A stretch of DNA of 64,000 nucleotides from Planctomycetota bacterium. GTDB lineage: Bacteria; Planctomycetota; Phycisphaerae; Phycisphaerales; UBA5793. Below are positions 41,002-49,375 of this stretch, in pieces. The stretch spans positions 434,001-498,000 of the forward strand of contig JABFGK010000001.1 in NCBI GenBank assembly GCA_013112555.1, written 5' to 3'. The notes beneath the pieces are model-generated. The model was not told the DNA's origin and ran no database searches. It saw only the letters and a program-made list of their open reading frames with translations. Both the position numbers and the translations under genes were made by a program. How positions within the stretch are numbered: the stretch's first letter is position 1; every line of letters begins with the position of its first letter.

Positions 41002-43467
41002 TTATTGCGTGTACACATCAAAGGCATCGAGTGCGAGCCCGCCGTCGCCGGAATTCGATGATTCGATGATCATCAGTTCATGTTCACCATACGGCAGATC
41101 GGTGATCGACAGCACAGGATACAGAGGAACGGACAGGCTGTTGTACTGATCGACCGAGGTGTAGTACTGGCCGTCAACATACACATCGGCGGTTCCGAGC
41201 GTGGGGTCGAGTCGGCCGAGCCACGAGACCCCGGTCCCGGAAAACACCATGTGGATCGCACATTGAGACGATGATCCCACTGCGAACGAGCCGGCACTGG
41301 CATCCGGCGATTCAATCGTGGACCAGTCACCGAAGAGATTGATCGTTCTGCTTTCATAGTCCTCGACTCGCAGGAACCCCATGTCGGCCAACTGCCAGTT
41401 CTTGCCGTTGTCAGTCGAAAGCAGGATGTGGGTGCCGGCGGCTGCATAGATCGTCCCGTCCTGCTCAAAGTCCGGCGAGTATGCAATCCGAGTGATCTGA
41501 TAGCCGTTGGCAATCAGTTCCGGAGCCACCTGTTCCCAGACGGCGGTCCGTTCCAGGAACCGATAGAGCCCGTGTCCTCGAACGCTGGCCAGCATGCCCC
41601 CTCGACCACTCCCGTAGTTTGGAGAGAATGCGACCGCCTCAGTCGGCTGCGTTGTGACAACCACATTGCTCCCGGCCGTATGCCACGAGTCTCCGCCGTC
41701 CTGTGTCACATAGAGGCCGCGCGAGGTGCCTGCCAGGACCATGCCGTCAATCGTGAAGTTCGGTGACGCATCGAGTTTGACCAGACCGAGCCCGGATGGA
41801 AGCCCCGAGCCGATCTGTTCCCATGTCAGACTTGCATCGACCGAGCGGAGGATCTCCCCGTCATTCGTGGCCACGAAGATGGTCGAGTCGGTCCGGTAGG
41901 CCGGCGATGGTGCGATTGAGGCAATGTGCAACAGTCCCAACCGGGCCGGAAGCCATGTGCCTCGTATCTGATCCGAGATCCGCAGCCCATGATGTCGGGT
42001 CCCGATAAAGACCAGCCCGTCTTGGGCGTATGTAGCGGATGCGCGCATCACCGTGGGGAACACGCGCTCGCTATGGATCAACGCATCAATGTGGTGACTG
42101 CTCTGCAGACCGCCCGGGAACGAGACGGCCTGAATGTCCCACGATTGACCGTCATCCTGGGAGACGAGTAGTTTCTCACGATGGATCGCCAGCAGGTCGC
42201 GCCCGCCGCCGTATCGCGGGGCGAACGTGATTCCATAGCAGAATGGATTCTCAATCCCGACGTTGGCGCTGTCCCATGATGCACCCTGGCTTCGCAGGAC
42301 ATAGAGCCCGCTGCCGTAGGTCGAAATGGCCACGGCACGATCCGTGGCAAAATCGGGTGACGTCGAAATGCCGGTGATGAGAAGTGGGGGGCGGGTTGGC
42401 ATGTGGTGCCACGATTGCCCGCGATCGGTGCTCCGGTACAGCCCTTCGAATGCCCCGACGAAGAGCGTGCCGTCAATGGCATAGTTCGGGGAGACCTTCA
42501 GCACGCGGTAATGACGCTTCGTCTGATCGGACAGGTCAACGCCGACATCGTGATGGGTCCAGGTCCGACCTTGATCCGTCGAAATGTAGACGGCACTGCC
42601 CCGGGTCATCGTAAACACCATGTTGTCGTTCTGATAGTTCGGTGAGAGCGTGACGGCCGTGAACACATCGTTCGGCAGGCCCGAGTCGATTCGTGCGAAT
42701 GTCTCGCCATGGTCGATCGTGTGCAGTAATCCTGATGCATCAGTGGCAATGAAAAACTCGCCGTCCGTCTCGAAGTTCGGGGCGATCGTGATCTCGTTAA
42801 TCCCATTACTGGTCGCAATCCGGCCGAGGCTGGTCCACGTCCTGCCGGCATCGCTGGAGGTGTGCACTCGGCCGTCTGCATCGCCGATGATGACCGACCG
42901 GTCAGACCGGAAATCAGGGGACACAGCCAGAGCCGTGATGATCGTGTCCTCGGCCACCAGTTGCGTCCATGTGTTGCCGAGATCGTCTGATGCAAACAGT
43001 CCGCCTGCATCGCACGCTGCATACAGGATGAGCCGGCCGTCCGGTACTGCGGCTGCTGCTGAGAGGGTGACCGGGCTGTTCAGCGTGTCAAGACCAACCT
43101 GTTGCCAGGTGAGGCCGCGATCGTGAGTGCGGTACAAGCCCTGTTGGCCTGAGAAGTAGAAGAGGGTACCGTCCGTCGCGAACGACGGGGACATGCAGGC
43201 CGTCTTGAATGTCGACAAGTTTGTCATGCCATTGGGAAGCGGGCTCCACGTCAGGCCCCTGTCTGACGATCCGACCGGCAGTGCATGCCCCCAACTGTCG
43301 GCGCGCAACTGGGCCGTAAACACTGAGCCGTCAATGGCAAACTCCGGCGAAATGAGCAGATAGTCAATCGGGTCATGCGGTTGATGACCAAGTGCCAGAC
43401 CGGCCACCGCCGATCCGCATGCAAGCATTAGAAACCTGACAAGCCGAGTAATCTTCGCACGAACCAT
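41002..43467 (-). CDS. Large secreted Asp-box (BNR/sialidase-type) repeat protein
   Basis: The 821-residue product has a signal peptide (FLMLACGSAVAGLALGH) and at least ten repeats of a beta-propeller blade. Each blade carries S(P)xFxxDGTxF-type strands and an Asp-box-like SxDxGxTW (for example THDRGLTWQQV, SSDAGRTWTSL, STDRGQSWHHM, STDQGRTWTHH, TQDGGDSWH). The pattern is that of BNR/Ycf48/VPS10-like propellers. Catalytic sialidase residues are not apparent. The last 120 residues (ESRTINLFGDWSTIESPDAS, VSWLGRLDPTLGTADVYVDG, LALDAFDVYTQ) form a separate sandwich like carbohydrate-binding domains that use DxxLDAFDV strands. Probably extracellular or envelope-bound glycan-binding protein. Confidence 0.87.
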   Translation of the reverse strand: MVRAKITRLVRFLMLACGSAVAGLALGHQPHDPIDYLLISPEFAIDGSVFTAQLRADSWGHALPVGSSDRGLTWSPLPNGMTNLSTFKTACMSPSFATDGTLFYFSGQQGLYRTHDRGLTWQQVGLDTLNSPVTLSAAAAVPDGRLILYAACDAGGLFASDDLGNTWTQLVAEDTIITALAVSPDFRSDRSVIIGDADGRVHTSSDAGRTWTSLGRIATSNGINEITIAPNFETDGEFFIATDASGLLHTIDHGETFARIDSGLPNDVFTAVTLSPNYQNDNMVFTMTRGSAVYISTDQGRTWTHHDVGVDLSDQTKRHYRVLKVSPNYAIDGTLFVGAFEGLYRSTDRGQSWHHMPTRPPLLITGISTSPDFATDRAVAISTYGSGLYVLRSQGASWDSANVGIENPFCYGITFAPRYGGGRDLLAIHREKLLVSQDDGQSWDIQAVSFPGGLQSSHHIDALIHSERVFPTVMRASATYAQDGLVFIGTRHHGLRISDQIRGTWLPARLGLLHIASIAPSPAYRTDSTIFVATNDGEILRSVDASLTWEQIGSGLPSGLGLVKLDASPNFTIDGMVLAGTSRGLYVTQDGGDSWHTAGSNVVVTTQPTEAVAFSPNYGSGRGGMLASVRGHGLYRFLERTAVWEQVAPELIANGYQITRIAYSPDFEQDGTIYAAAGTHILLSTDNGKNWQLADMGFLRVEDYESRTINLFGDWSTIESPDASAGSFAVGSSSQCAIHMVFSGTGVSWLGRLDPTLGTADVYVDGQYYTSVDQYNSLSVPLYPVLSITDLPYGEHELMIIESSNSGDGGLALDAFDVYTQ

Positions 43468-43896
43468 GTACTTCGCTCCGGAAAATCAGATACGGAGGGC
43501 CACATGCGAATGCAAAGTCCTGCGTATCAAATCAACTTCAAACTAAATTCTGGTTGCGGCCAACGAGTAGACATCAGCACCGTTGTTGGCGACCAACCCT
43601 CCGTGAGTGGATGCAATTTACACGATGCCCCATGATTTGTCACGACGATGACGAGTTTTTTTGCAAATCTCTCTGCCCGACAGATTACTTGTGCGGCCTG
43701 AGGTTGCTGCAGGGGGTCTCTGATGGCACTGGGAGTCCGCCCAGGGCGGCGTGCGTCCGGTAACGATTGATGCAGACGAGTGTCGAACAGGAGGAAGTCA
43801 GCCCAAATTGACATTTCAGGCGCGAGATTCAGTGACTGGTGACGTTTGTCCTGTGTAACGAACGGATCAAGCAACTGAAACACAGGAGGCAGTAAC
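43468..43896. other. 429-bp intergenic region, no gene seen
   Basis: Divergent upstream regions of the Asp-box gene and of the 43897 operon. The only long open frames antisense to it have no protein-like character. I see no strong hairpin or repeat. Confidence 0.5.
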
Positions 43897-44880
43897 GTGG
43901 CAGAGACACATGAAGGACGTATGCGATTGGCGCGGTTGAGTCGAGGCCGACTCCTGGTAGCCGTACTGGCAGCCGGATTCCTCCTGACAGCGGCCGGTGT
44001 CATGGGGCAGGAGATGCAGGGACAAGGCCGTCAGGGCGATGAAGTCCGTGCCTTCCCTGTTTTTGATCTCGAATTTCCGGGTGGCACTGTGGCTGACTTT
44101 GTCGACGCACTGCGCAGCGTTCAACCAGAAGCCAACATGGTCGTTGACACCGGTGCCGAGACCATTCCAATCCCTGCAATGCAGCTGTATTCCGTCGACA
44201 TCTCACGAGCCGTCAATGTGCTCGATGGTCTTGAGTACTCCGATGCCGACGGAGACCTGCGCATTCGGGTCATGGCCGTCCCGGTCGTCAAGAACAGTAC
44301 GAACTACGCCGGCGCCGCTCGCAATCCAGTGTTCCGAGTCATCGTTGATTCGCGGTACAACAGGCAAGCACCGCAGACCTCAGTGGTCCTCACCATTGCT
44401 GATCTGCTCGGCGAGGCATATCGAGCCGACGATGTCATGACCGCGATCGAGACCGCCATGTCGGTGATTACCGATGAGGCGTCCCGGACAGAGCCTGCCG
44501 TCCTGCGATTCCATGATGCGACCGGCTTATTGATCGCCCGCGGGACCGGCGAGCAGTTGAGCGCCGTCAAGTCCGTGATTGACGAGTTGCGGGAAGGGCT
44601 CGATCGCAGTCGGGCGGCATCGCATCCGGACACCGATCGGCAACTGGATCAGGCTCGATCTGCTCTGGAACAGTCACAGCGCGCCGTCGCCGAGCGCGAT
44701 GACATGCTCCGCGGTCAGATGATGGAACTTGAGCGATGCAAGGCACGATTGGAGGCCATCACTGCCGAATTGGAGAACCTGACTGCCCGTCTTCGTGACG
44801 TTGAGGCCGAACGAGATACCTACCGCACCCGAATCATGATCCTCGAAGGGGCGCAGGACCAGGACCCGGGCAGGAAGTAG
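43897..44880 (+). CDS. Exported protein with STN (secretin/TonB short N-terminal)-like domain and coiled coil
   Basis: A 327-residue protein starting with GTG, with AGGAGG 7 bases upstream. The signal peptide is LLVAVLAAGFLLTAAGVMGQ. Residues about 50-115 (VFDLEFPGGTVADFVDALRS, NMVVDTGAETIPIPAMQLYS) resemble the STN domain of secretins. A second similar domain is at about 150-225. From about 232 to the end it is a coiled coil (LDQARSALEQSQRAVAERDD, ELENLTARLRDVEAERDTYR). No secretin pore domain is present. It is the first gene of an operon with an ECF sigma and a single-span protein. Function unknown, periplasmic or surface. Confidence 0.78.
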   Translation: MAETHEGRMRLARLSRGRLLVAVLAAGFLLTAAGVMGQEMQGQGRQGDEVRAFPVFDLEFPGGTVADFVDALRSVQPEANMVVDTGAETIPIPAMQLYSVDISRAVNVLDGLEYSDADGDLRIRVMAVPVVKNSTNYAGAARNPVFRVIVDSRYNRQAPQTSVVLTIADLLGEAYRADDVMTAIETAMSVITDEASRTEPAVLRFHDATGLLIARGTGEQLSAVKSVIDELREGLDRSRAASHPDTDRQLDQARSALEQSQRAVAERDDMLRGQMMELERCKARLEAITAELENLTARLRDVEAERDTYRTRIMILEGAQDQDPGRK

Positions 44881-44972
44881 AAGGGCACGCCGATGGCATC
44901 ACACGCATCCAACTGCGCCGTGAGCCACTATCATCAGATGCCGTTCCGACTTCTTTCAAGTGAGCACTGCCG

Positions 44973-45551
44973 GTGGCAGAAGGCGACTTCTTCAGTATCG
45001 AGCAGGATACCGCAGCGATCGCGTCGGGTGACACCGACGCGTTTGCTCGCTTTTACAATGCGTGGTTCGAGCCGATGTATGCCGAAGCAAAGCGCAGTAC
45101 GAAGTGTGATGAATCCATGTGTCTTGACATTGTGCAAGATGCCATGGTTCGAGCGATCCACCGCATGGTCGCGTTTCAGGATGAGACTGAACTCCGGGCC
45201 TGGTTGCGCGTCCTTGTTCGGTGCAGTGCCATCGATCGCATCCGGGCCGAACAGCGACGACGCGCGCGCGAGCGCACGTTTGAATCCACGTCATCCCGGG
45301 ATCGGCCAAGCGGTCGGCCGCAACCCGATGAACCGGCGGATTTGCAGGAGCGGTTGGCCTGGCTGCGCGCGGAACTCGGGAGCATGGACTCGAAGGGGGC
45401 GAGATTACTGACCATGCGGTACAAACTCGGCTGGACCCTCGACCGGATCAGCCGGGCCACAGGACTCACGCCGTCAGCGGTAGACGGTCGAATCAGGCGG
45501 GTGGTGGCAGACCTCAGAGGCCGGGCTGGAAAGGTGTTTGCAGATGACTGA
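44973..45551 (+). CDS. ECF-type sigma factor
   Basis: A 192-residue ECF sigma factor starting with GTG. Region 2: DAFARFYNAWFEPMYAEAKR, CLDIVQDAMVRAIHRMVAFQ and LRAWLRVLVRCSAIDRIRAE. Region 4: ARLLTMRYKLGWTLDRISRA and GLTPSAVDGRIRRVVADLRG. Between them is a linker with DRPSGRPQPDEPAD. The stop overlaps the start of the next gene (8 bp), which encodes a small membrane-anchored protein likely to control it. The preceding gene encodes an STN-domain protein. Confidence 0.87.
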   Translation: MAEGDFFSIEQDTAAIASGDTDAFARFYNAWFEPMYAEAKRSTKCDESMCLDIVQDAMVRAIHRMVAFQDETELRAWLRVLVRCSAIDRIRAEQRRRARERTFESTSSRDRPSGRPQPDEPADLQERLAWLRAELGSMDSKGARLLTMRYKLGWTLDRISRATGLTPSAVDGRIRRVVADLRGRAGKVFADD

Positions 45552-46104
45552 ACAGACAAACCATCACGCTGATCCCCACCCGGATAATGAAACCGCGCTG
45601 AGTCCGGATGGTCTGTCTCGCCGAGGCGACATGCTGGGCCAACTCCAGACGGTCGTTGCAGCAGAGCCGGCACGGCGACGACGTGTGCACCGTCGAAATC
45701 GATCCGTGATCGGCGTCTGCGTGTTGGCCATTGTGGTCGGTAGTGTGGCGATGGTCTTCCGGATTGGGGGCAGCAGCCCAGGAGGTCTACCCGCCCCGAA
45801 TGACGGGAGCACTGTGTTCGATCACACGGCCGCCGTCGAGCCGTCTGATTCTGTTGCAGATGAATCACCTGCGCTGGCCGCAGCCAGGCCGGTCATGCGA
45901 TGGGAAACGGTCCACACGGACCCGGAAGCCCGCCTGCGATTGGACCCTGAAGATTCATCGAGGGTAGCAGTCATCATCGAGCGCCTGACTGATCATGATC
46001 TGGTGAAGCAACTGGCTGCACTGGACCGCCCCACCGGATTGATCCGGGTTGGCAATGAGGTACGACTGACCAACGACCCGTTGTCGGATGCGGCAGGGGG
46101 GTAA
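45544..46104 (+). CDS. Single-span membrane protein, putative regulator of the adjacent sigma factor
   Basis: The product has 186 residues. The N-terminal 53 residues are cytoplasmic-type (QTNHHADPHPDNETALSPDG, ending RRRVHRRNR), then one helix SVIGVCVLAIVVGSVAMVF (about 55-73) and an extracytoplasmic part with WETVHTDPEARLRLDPEDSS and LVKQLAALDRPTGLIRVGNE. The ATG at 45544 is preferred over a TTG at 45538. It overlaps the sigma gene by ATGACTGA. Position and topology suggest anti-sigma function, but no known anti-sigma motif is seen. Confidence 0.7.
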   Translation: MTEQTNHHADPHPDNETALSPDGLSRRGDMLGQLQTVVAAEPARRRRVHRRNRSVIGVCVLAIVVGSVAMVFRIGGSSPGGLPAPNDGSTVFDHTAAVEPSDSVADESPALAAARPVMRWETVHTDPEARLRLDPEDSSRVAVIIERLTDHDLVKQLAALDRPTGLIRVGNEVRLTNDPLSDAAGG

Positions 46105-46174
46105 CCGGAGGTGGGAGAAGATGGATACCCTACGTTCTCGGGACTGACGGACAAGGAGGGGGCGAGTCAACCTG

Positions 46175-47029
46175 CTACCACCATTGCACACAATCCATAC
46201 GGCGGCAATGCGATCCGGGGAGTGGGCCTCGCCGAAGCGTGTACATCGGCAGGTGCGTGGGACACAAAAGGCGCACGTCGAAGTAACTCTCTCCGAGTCC
46301 TCGACTGATGGTACAAACAGAATCGCGGCAGCGCAAAATGCCGCTTGAGTGGCTGCCGGGAATATCGGTACTGTTGTGCAGTGCAAATGGGAGCCCGAAC
46401 CGGAGTTGGCCGCCGTGGGTATGACCGGCCAGCGTCCACTCGATCCCGAGTTCCGCACAGGTGATGAGAATGCCCGGTTCGTGCCCGAGCAGGATGCGAT
46501 AGGAATCAGCAGCCGATCCGACCGTCTGTTCAGCCTGTCGGGCAGCCATGATGCAGGCCAGCACATCACAGGGCGTCGATGTCCCCATCAGCGTGATGCC
46601 GTATTCCGGGAGCGTGACGGCCTCGTGCTCGAGCCAGTGACATCGGTGCAATCGCTTCAGTGCCAGCCGCTTGAACGCGGCCGAATCGTGATTCCCGAAA
46701 CAGCCGAATATGCCACCTGGCGGCTCGAAGACGTCCAGCAGATCGGCCATGACGGTGAGGGCGGCCTGTTCGTCGCCGTGAACGGTCATGTAGTCCCCGG
46801 TCATCCACACGAAATCGGGTCTGAGCCGGGCACACCTGGCGATCATGCGCCGGAATCGAGGCCGATACCGCCGGATATGGACGTCACTCAGATGCAGGAT
46901 TCGTCGGCCGACCATGGCATCGGGCAATCCGGGCAGGGCCAAACTGATCTCGTGGGCCAGCACGGGTTCGGGTCGGCTGGGTCGCGTGAGGGGGGATGGA
47001 TCGGGTTTGGAAGCAGTCGGCTGGGACAT
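46175..47029 (-). CDS. Calcineurin-like metallophosphoesterase
   Basis: The 284-residue protein has all metallophosphoesterase motifs: LHLSDVHI (metal Asp and His), MTGDYM, GCFGNHD, LLGHEP and LAGHTHGGQ. These resemble the YkuE-type family, whose members often act on UDP-sugar or lipid phosphates at the membrane. The N-terminus is Pro/Ser-rich and has no clear signal or membrane helix. The start is uncertain: 47029 (MSQPTASK) is chosen, but an in-frame ATG at 47080 is possible. The gene stands alone, convergent with the sigma operon. Confidence 0.87.
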   Translation of the reverse strand: MSQPTASKPDPSPLTRPSRPEPVLAHEISLALPGLPDAMVGRRILHLSDVHIRRYRPRFRRMIARCARLRPDFVWMTGDYMTVHGDEQAALTVMADLLDVFEPPGGIFGCFGNHDSAAFKRLALKRLHRCHWLEHEAVTLPEYGITLMGTSTPCDVLACIMAARQAEQTVGSAADSYRILLGHEPGILITCAELGIEWTLAGHTHGGQLRFGLPFALHNSTDIPGSHSSGILRCRDSVCTISRGLGESYFDVRLLCPTHLPMYTLRRGPLPGSHCRRMDCVQWW

Positions 47030-47375
47030 GGGCTCACTTCGGCTGTGCCGAGGGTCTGTTTTCCTGTATATTCGGACCATTTCAACCGGCCCGGTGAGTG
47101 CCTATACTGATTGACATTGCAGACCGCCCACCTTCCTGCGTGTCGCGGCGATCGGCAGCCAGGGGCTCCTGCCCGGTGCTGATTGTACTCGCCGGCACGC
47201 ATGCCGACTGAAATGACTGTCCCTGTTGACTGTGTGCGATCAGTAGCAGACCATCAGCAGCCCGAGAGTCAGGCAGACGGGAGTGTGGGAGAGGGCGGTA
47301 TGGGTGTGGAAGTCTGCACCCGGTGCTTGATGCATCGTACATGGTTGGTTTCCAGTTGCTTGGGAGAGTCCGACG

Positions 47376-48206
47376 ATGGCCAAAATGTTCTACACGCTGG
47401 AAGAAGCGGCACAGAGGCTTGGCAAGTCCGCTGACGAAGTGACCGAAATGGCCAAGTCGGGCCAGATTCAGGAGTTTCGCGACCGAGAACGGCTCATGTT
47501 CAAGGTCGAGCAGATTGATCTCCTGGCAGGTGGCCGCGATGACGAGCATGGTGAGGTCGGGCCGGGCGGCGATGTCATCGGGCTGGCCGACAGCGGCGAA
47601 GCCGATGCCATCGAGCTCAAGGAGGAGTCAGTCCTCGGCCTTGAGGACTCCAAAGTCTCGTCCGGTTCCGGGACCGGCGTCTCGATCTTCGATGCCGACG
47701 AACTGGATGCCACGGACCCCTCTGAATTGACCCACATCAGCGAAGCCCCGCCGTCGGTCGAGTTCAGCCTCGACTCAGGCAGCTCCGGCTCCGGCCTGCT
47801 GGACCTGACCCGCGAGGAAGATGACACGAGCCTGGGGCTTGATACGCTGGAAGAGATGTATCCCGAGGAGGATGCTGACATGCCTGCCAGTGCCTCCGGG
47901 TTGTTTGACAGCGGCGGTGATGAGGGTGCGATGGATGCCGGCGGGGTCGGTGCCGGGGCCATGATCATGCCGACTGTTGTCGAGGTGTATGACGGCGGCT
48001 GGAGCGGCTTCTCGATCGGCGCTGCCATCGGGGCGCTCGCCTGTCTGCTGATTACGTGCCTGATCCTGATGACCAGCCATTCCGGTACTCTGGCCGGTTT
48101 TGTCGAGCCGATCCAGGGCCAGTACTGGATGTACGTCGGTGGATTTGCCGGCGGGACATTCCTGTTTGGCATTATCGGATACTTTGTCGGCAAGGCCAGC
48201 GGGTAA
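47376..48206 (+). CDS. HTH/excisionase-like domain protein with acidic linker and two membrane helices
   Basis: A 276-residue protein. The first 60 residues (MFYTLEEAAQRLGKSADEVT, EFRDRERLMFKVEQIDLLAG) form a MerR/excisionase-type winged HTH. Then a long, acidic, Ser/Gly/Asp-rich linker (about 60-205, including ELKEESVLGLEDSKVS and GLDTLEEMYPEEDADM). Two membrane helices lie at the C-terminus (IGALACLLITCLILMTS and FAGGTFLFGIIGYFVGKAS). Thus a DNA-binding-type fold is tethered to the membrane. A phosphatidylserine decarboxylase gene starts 23 bp downstream, so they probably share a transcript. Function unknown. Confidence 0.75.
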   Translation: MAKMFYTLEEAAQRLGKSADEVTEMAKSGQIQEFRDRERLMFKVEQIDLLAGGRDDEHGEVGPGGDVIGLADSGEADAIELKEESVLGLEDSKVSSGSGTGVSIFDADELDATDPSELTHISEAPPSVEFSLDSGSSGSGLLDLTREEDDTSLGLDTLEEMYPEEDADMPASASGLFDSGGDEGAMDAGGVGAGAMIMPTVVEVYDGGWSGFSIGAAIGALACLLITCLILMTSHSGTLAGFVEPIQGQYWMYVGGFAGGTFLFGIIGYFVGKASG

Positions 48207-48229
48207 CCGCCTGACCGCAATACGCCATT

Positions 48230-49027
48230 ATGCTTCTTACGCGATATGGACGCCGGGAGTGGGGTGGGGCAGCGCTGCTCGCAGCCGGCTGTAGTCTTGC
48301 GCTGCTGTTGTTGCCGTGGTGGTCGCTGATCGTCTTTCTCTGGGTGGCGTGGATTTGTGTTGCCCTGTTTTTTCGCGATCCGGTGCGTCGTGTTCCCGAA
48401 GGCACGCGCCCGGAGGTCTTTGTCAGTCCGGCCGACGGCGTGATCAAAGCCATCGAAAAGCTCGATAAGCACGAAGCAACCGGCGGTCAGCCGGCCTTGT
48501 GTATCCGTATCTTTCTCAGTGTTCTTGATGTGCACCTGAATCGGGCACCGTGTGATGCCGTTGTCCGTGAGACGATCCATCGCCCCGGCCAGTATCTCGA
48601 TGCGCGGACCGAAGCATCTGCGAAGGTGAACGAGTCGAACCTGATCGTGATGGAGCGTGCCAACGAGTTGTTCGGCGTGCGTCAGGTCAGCGGGGCCATT
48701 GCACGCCGCATTGTGTGTGCCGTCGAGGCGGACCAGGAGGTACAGCGTGGGGAGCGGATCGGCATGATCAAGTTCGGCTCGACGACGGAGTTGATCCTGC
48801 CTCGGCCTGAGCATGTCAAGCCGATGGTCAAGGTTGGTGACCGGGTGTATGCCGGCGAATCGCGGGTGGCCGTGCTCTCGCTCGGGTACCGTGTGGATCA
48901 GGATGATGAGCACGATGACACGTTACAGGCGGTTCAGCCCCGTGTGTCAGCGGTCCGTCCGCTTGACGGCGATGAGGACGACAGCCCGATTAATCTGAGT
49001 GATGCCCCGGAGGAGCGGAAGTTCTAA
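48230..49027 (+). CDS. psd: Phosphatidylserine decarboxylase
   Basis: The 265-residue protein is a pyruvoyl-dependent phosphatidylserine decarboxylase of the short type. It has membrane helices at about 12-30 and 33-48, then DPVRRVPEG, VSPADGVIKAIEKLDKHEAT, and SVLDVHLNRAP. The self-cleavage site is FGSTTEL with Gly183-Ser184 within GMIKFGSTTELILP; Ser gives the pyruvoyl group. It makes phosphatidylethanolamine at the inner membrane. After the expected end there is an extension of about 45 residues rich in Asp and charged residues (DQDDEHDDTLQAVQP) not usual in the family. No pssA gene is adjacent. Confidence 0.92.
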   Translation: MLLTRYGRREWGGAALLAAGCSLALLLLPWWSLIVFLWVAWICVALFFRDPVRRVPEGTRPEVFVSPADGVIKAIEKLDKHEATGGQPALCIRIFLSVLDVHLNRAPCDAVVRETIHRPGQYLDARTEASAKVNESNLIVMERANELFGVRQVSGAIARRIVCAVEADQEVQRGERIGMIKFGSTTELILPRPEHVKPMVKVGDRVYAGESRVAVLSLGYRVDQDDEHDDTLQAVQPRVSAVRPLDGDEDDSPINLSDAPEERKF

Positions 49028-49375
49028 ACGGTGGCACAGCGTGGTTTGGGTGGGAACGCGCTCCGCTTCACTTCGTTCCGCGTCGCGGCTAACGCGTGCT
49101 GCAAACTGTTCGCCCGCGTCTCTGTCGGGAGGGGATGATGATGCGCGGGCATCATGCCATGTCTCCTCACTCGTCATTCCCGCGCACGCGGGAATCCATC
49201 TTTTCCACTCCGCGGTGGCACGGGCGTCTCGCCCGTCCATCATCGGGCCGCAGGCCCGAATCTTACAAGCCGCGACCGTGAGGGAGCGGGCTGCTGATGC
49301 AGTAGGAATGAATTCCTACTGCCTGACAAGACATGGAAAAGGGCTCGGGGGGCGGGCATGGGTCGCATCGGCTTA
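49028..49375. repeat. Intergenic repeats including a dRS3-like palindrome
   Basis: No gene is seen in these 348 bp. ATTCCCGCG-CA-CGCGGGAAT (49176-49195) is a perfect 9-bp palindrome within CGTCATTCCCGCGCACGCGG, a widespread bacterial repeat type similar to Neisseria dRS3. Near 49262 there is an AAGCCGCGACCGTGAGGGAG segment related to the CCGCGACC repeats. At 49030 and 49080 there are pieces of GC-rich repeat (CGCTCCGCTTCACTTCG). Confidence 0.75.

Noticed and set aside
43527..44003. 158-codon minus-strand frame between the Asp-box gene and the STN operon
   Set aside because: Arg/Pro-rich N-terminal part is antisense to the STN signal peptide; no domain or conserved-looking segment.
36058..46104. 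Genomic island or prophage suggested by two tRNAs and many repeats
   Set aside because: No integrase, transposase, phage gene or att duplication at either tRNA; the genes between are typical of the lineage.
47468..48913. 481-codon minus-strand frame across the HTH protein and psd genes
   Set aside because: Both plus-strand genes have clear domains; the antisense product is low-complexity Ser/Pro and His/Arg.
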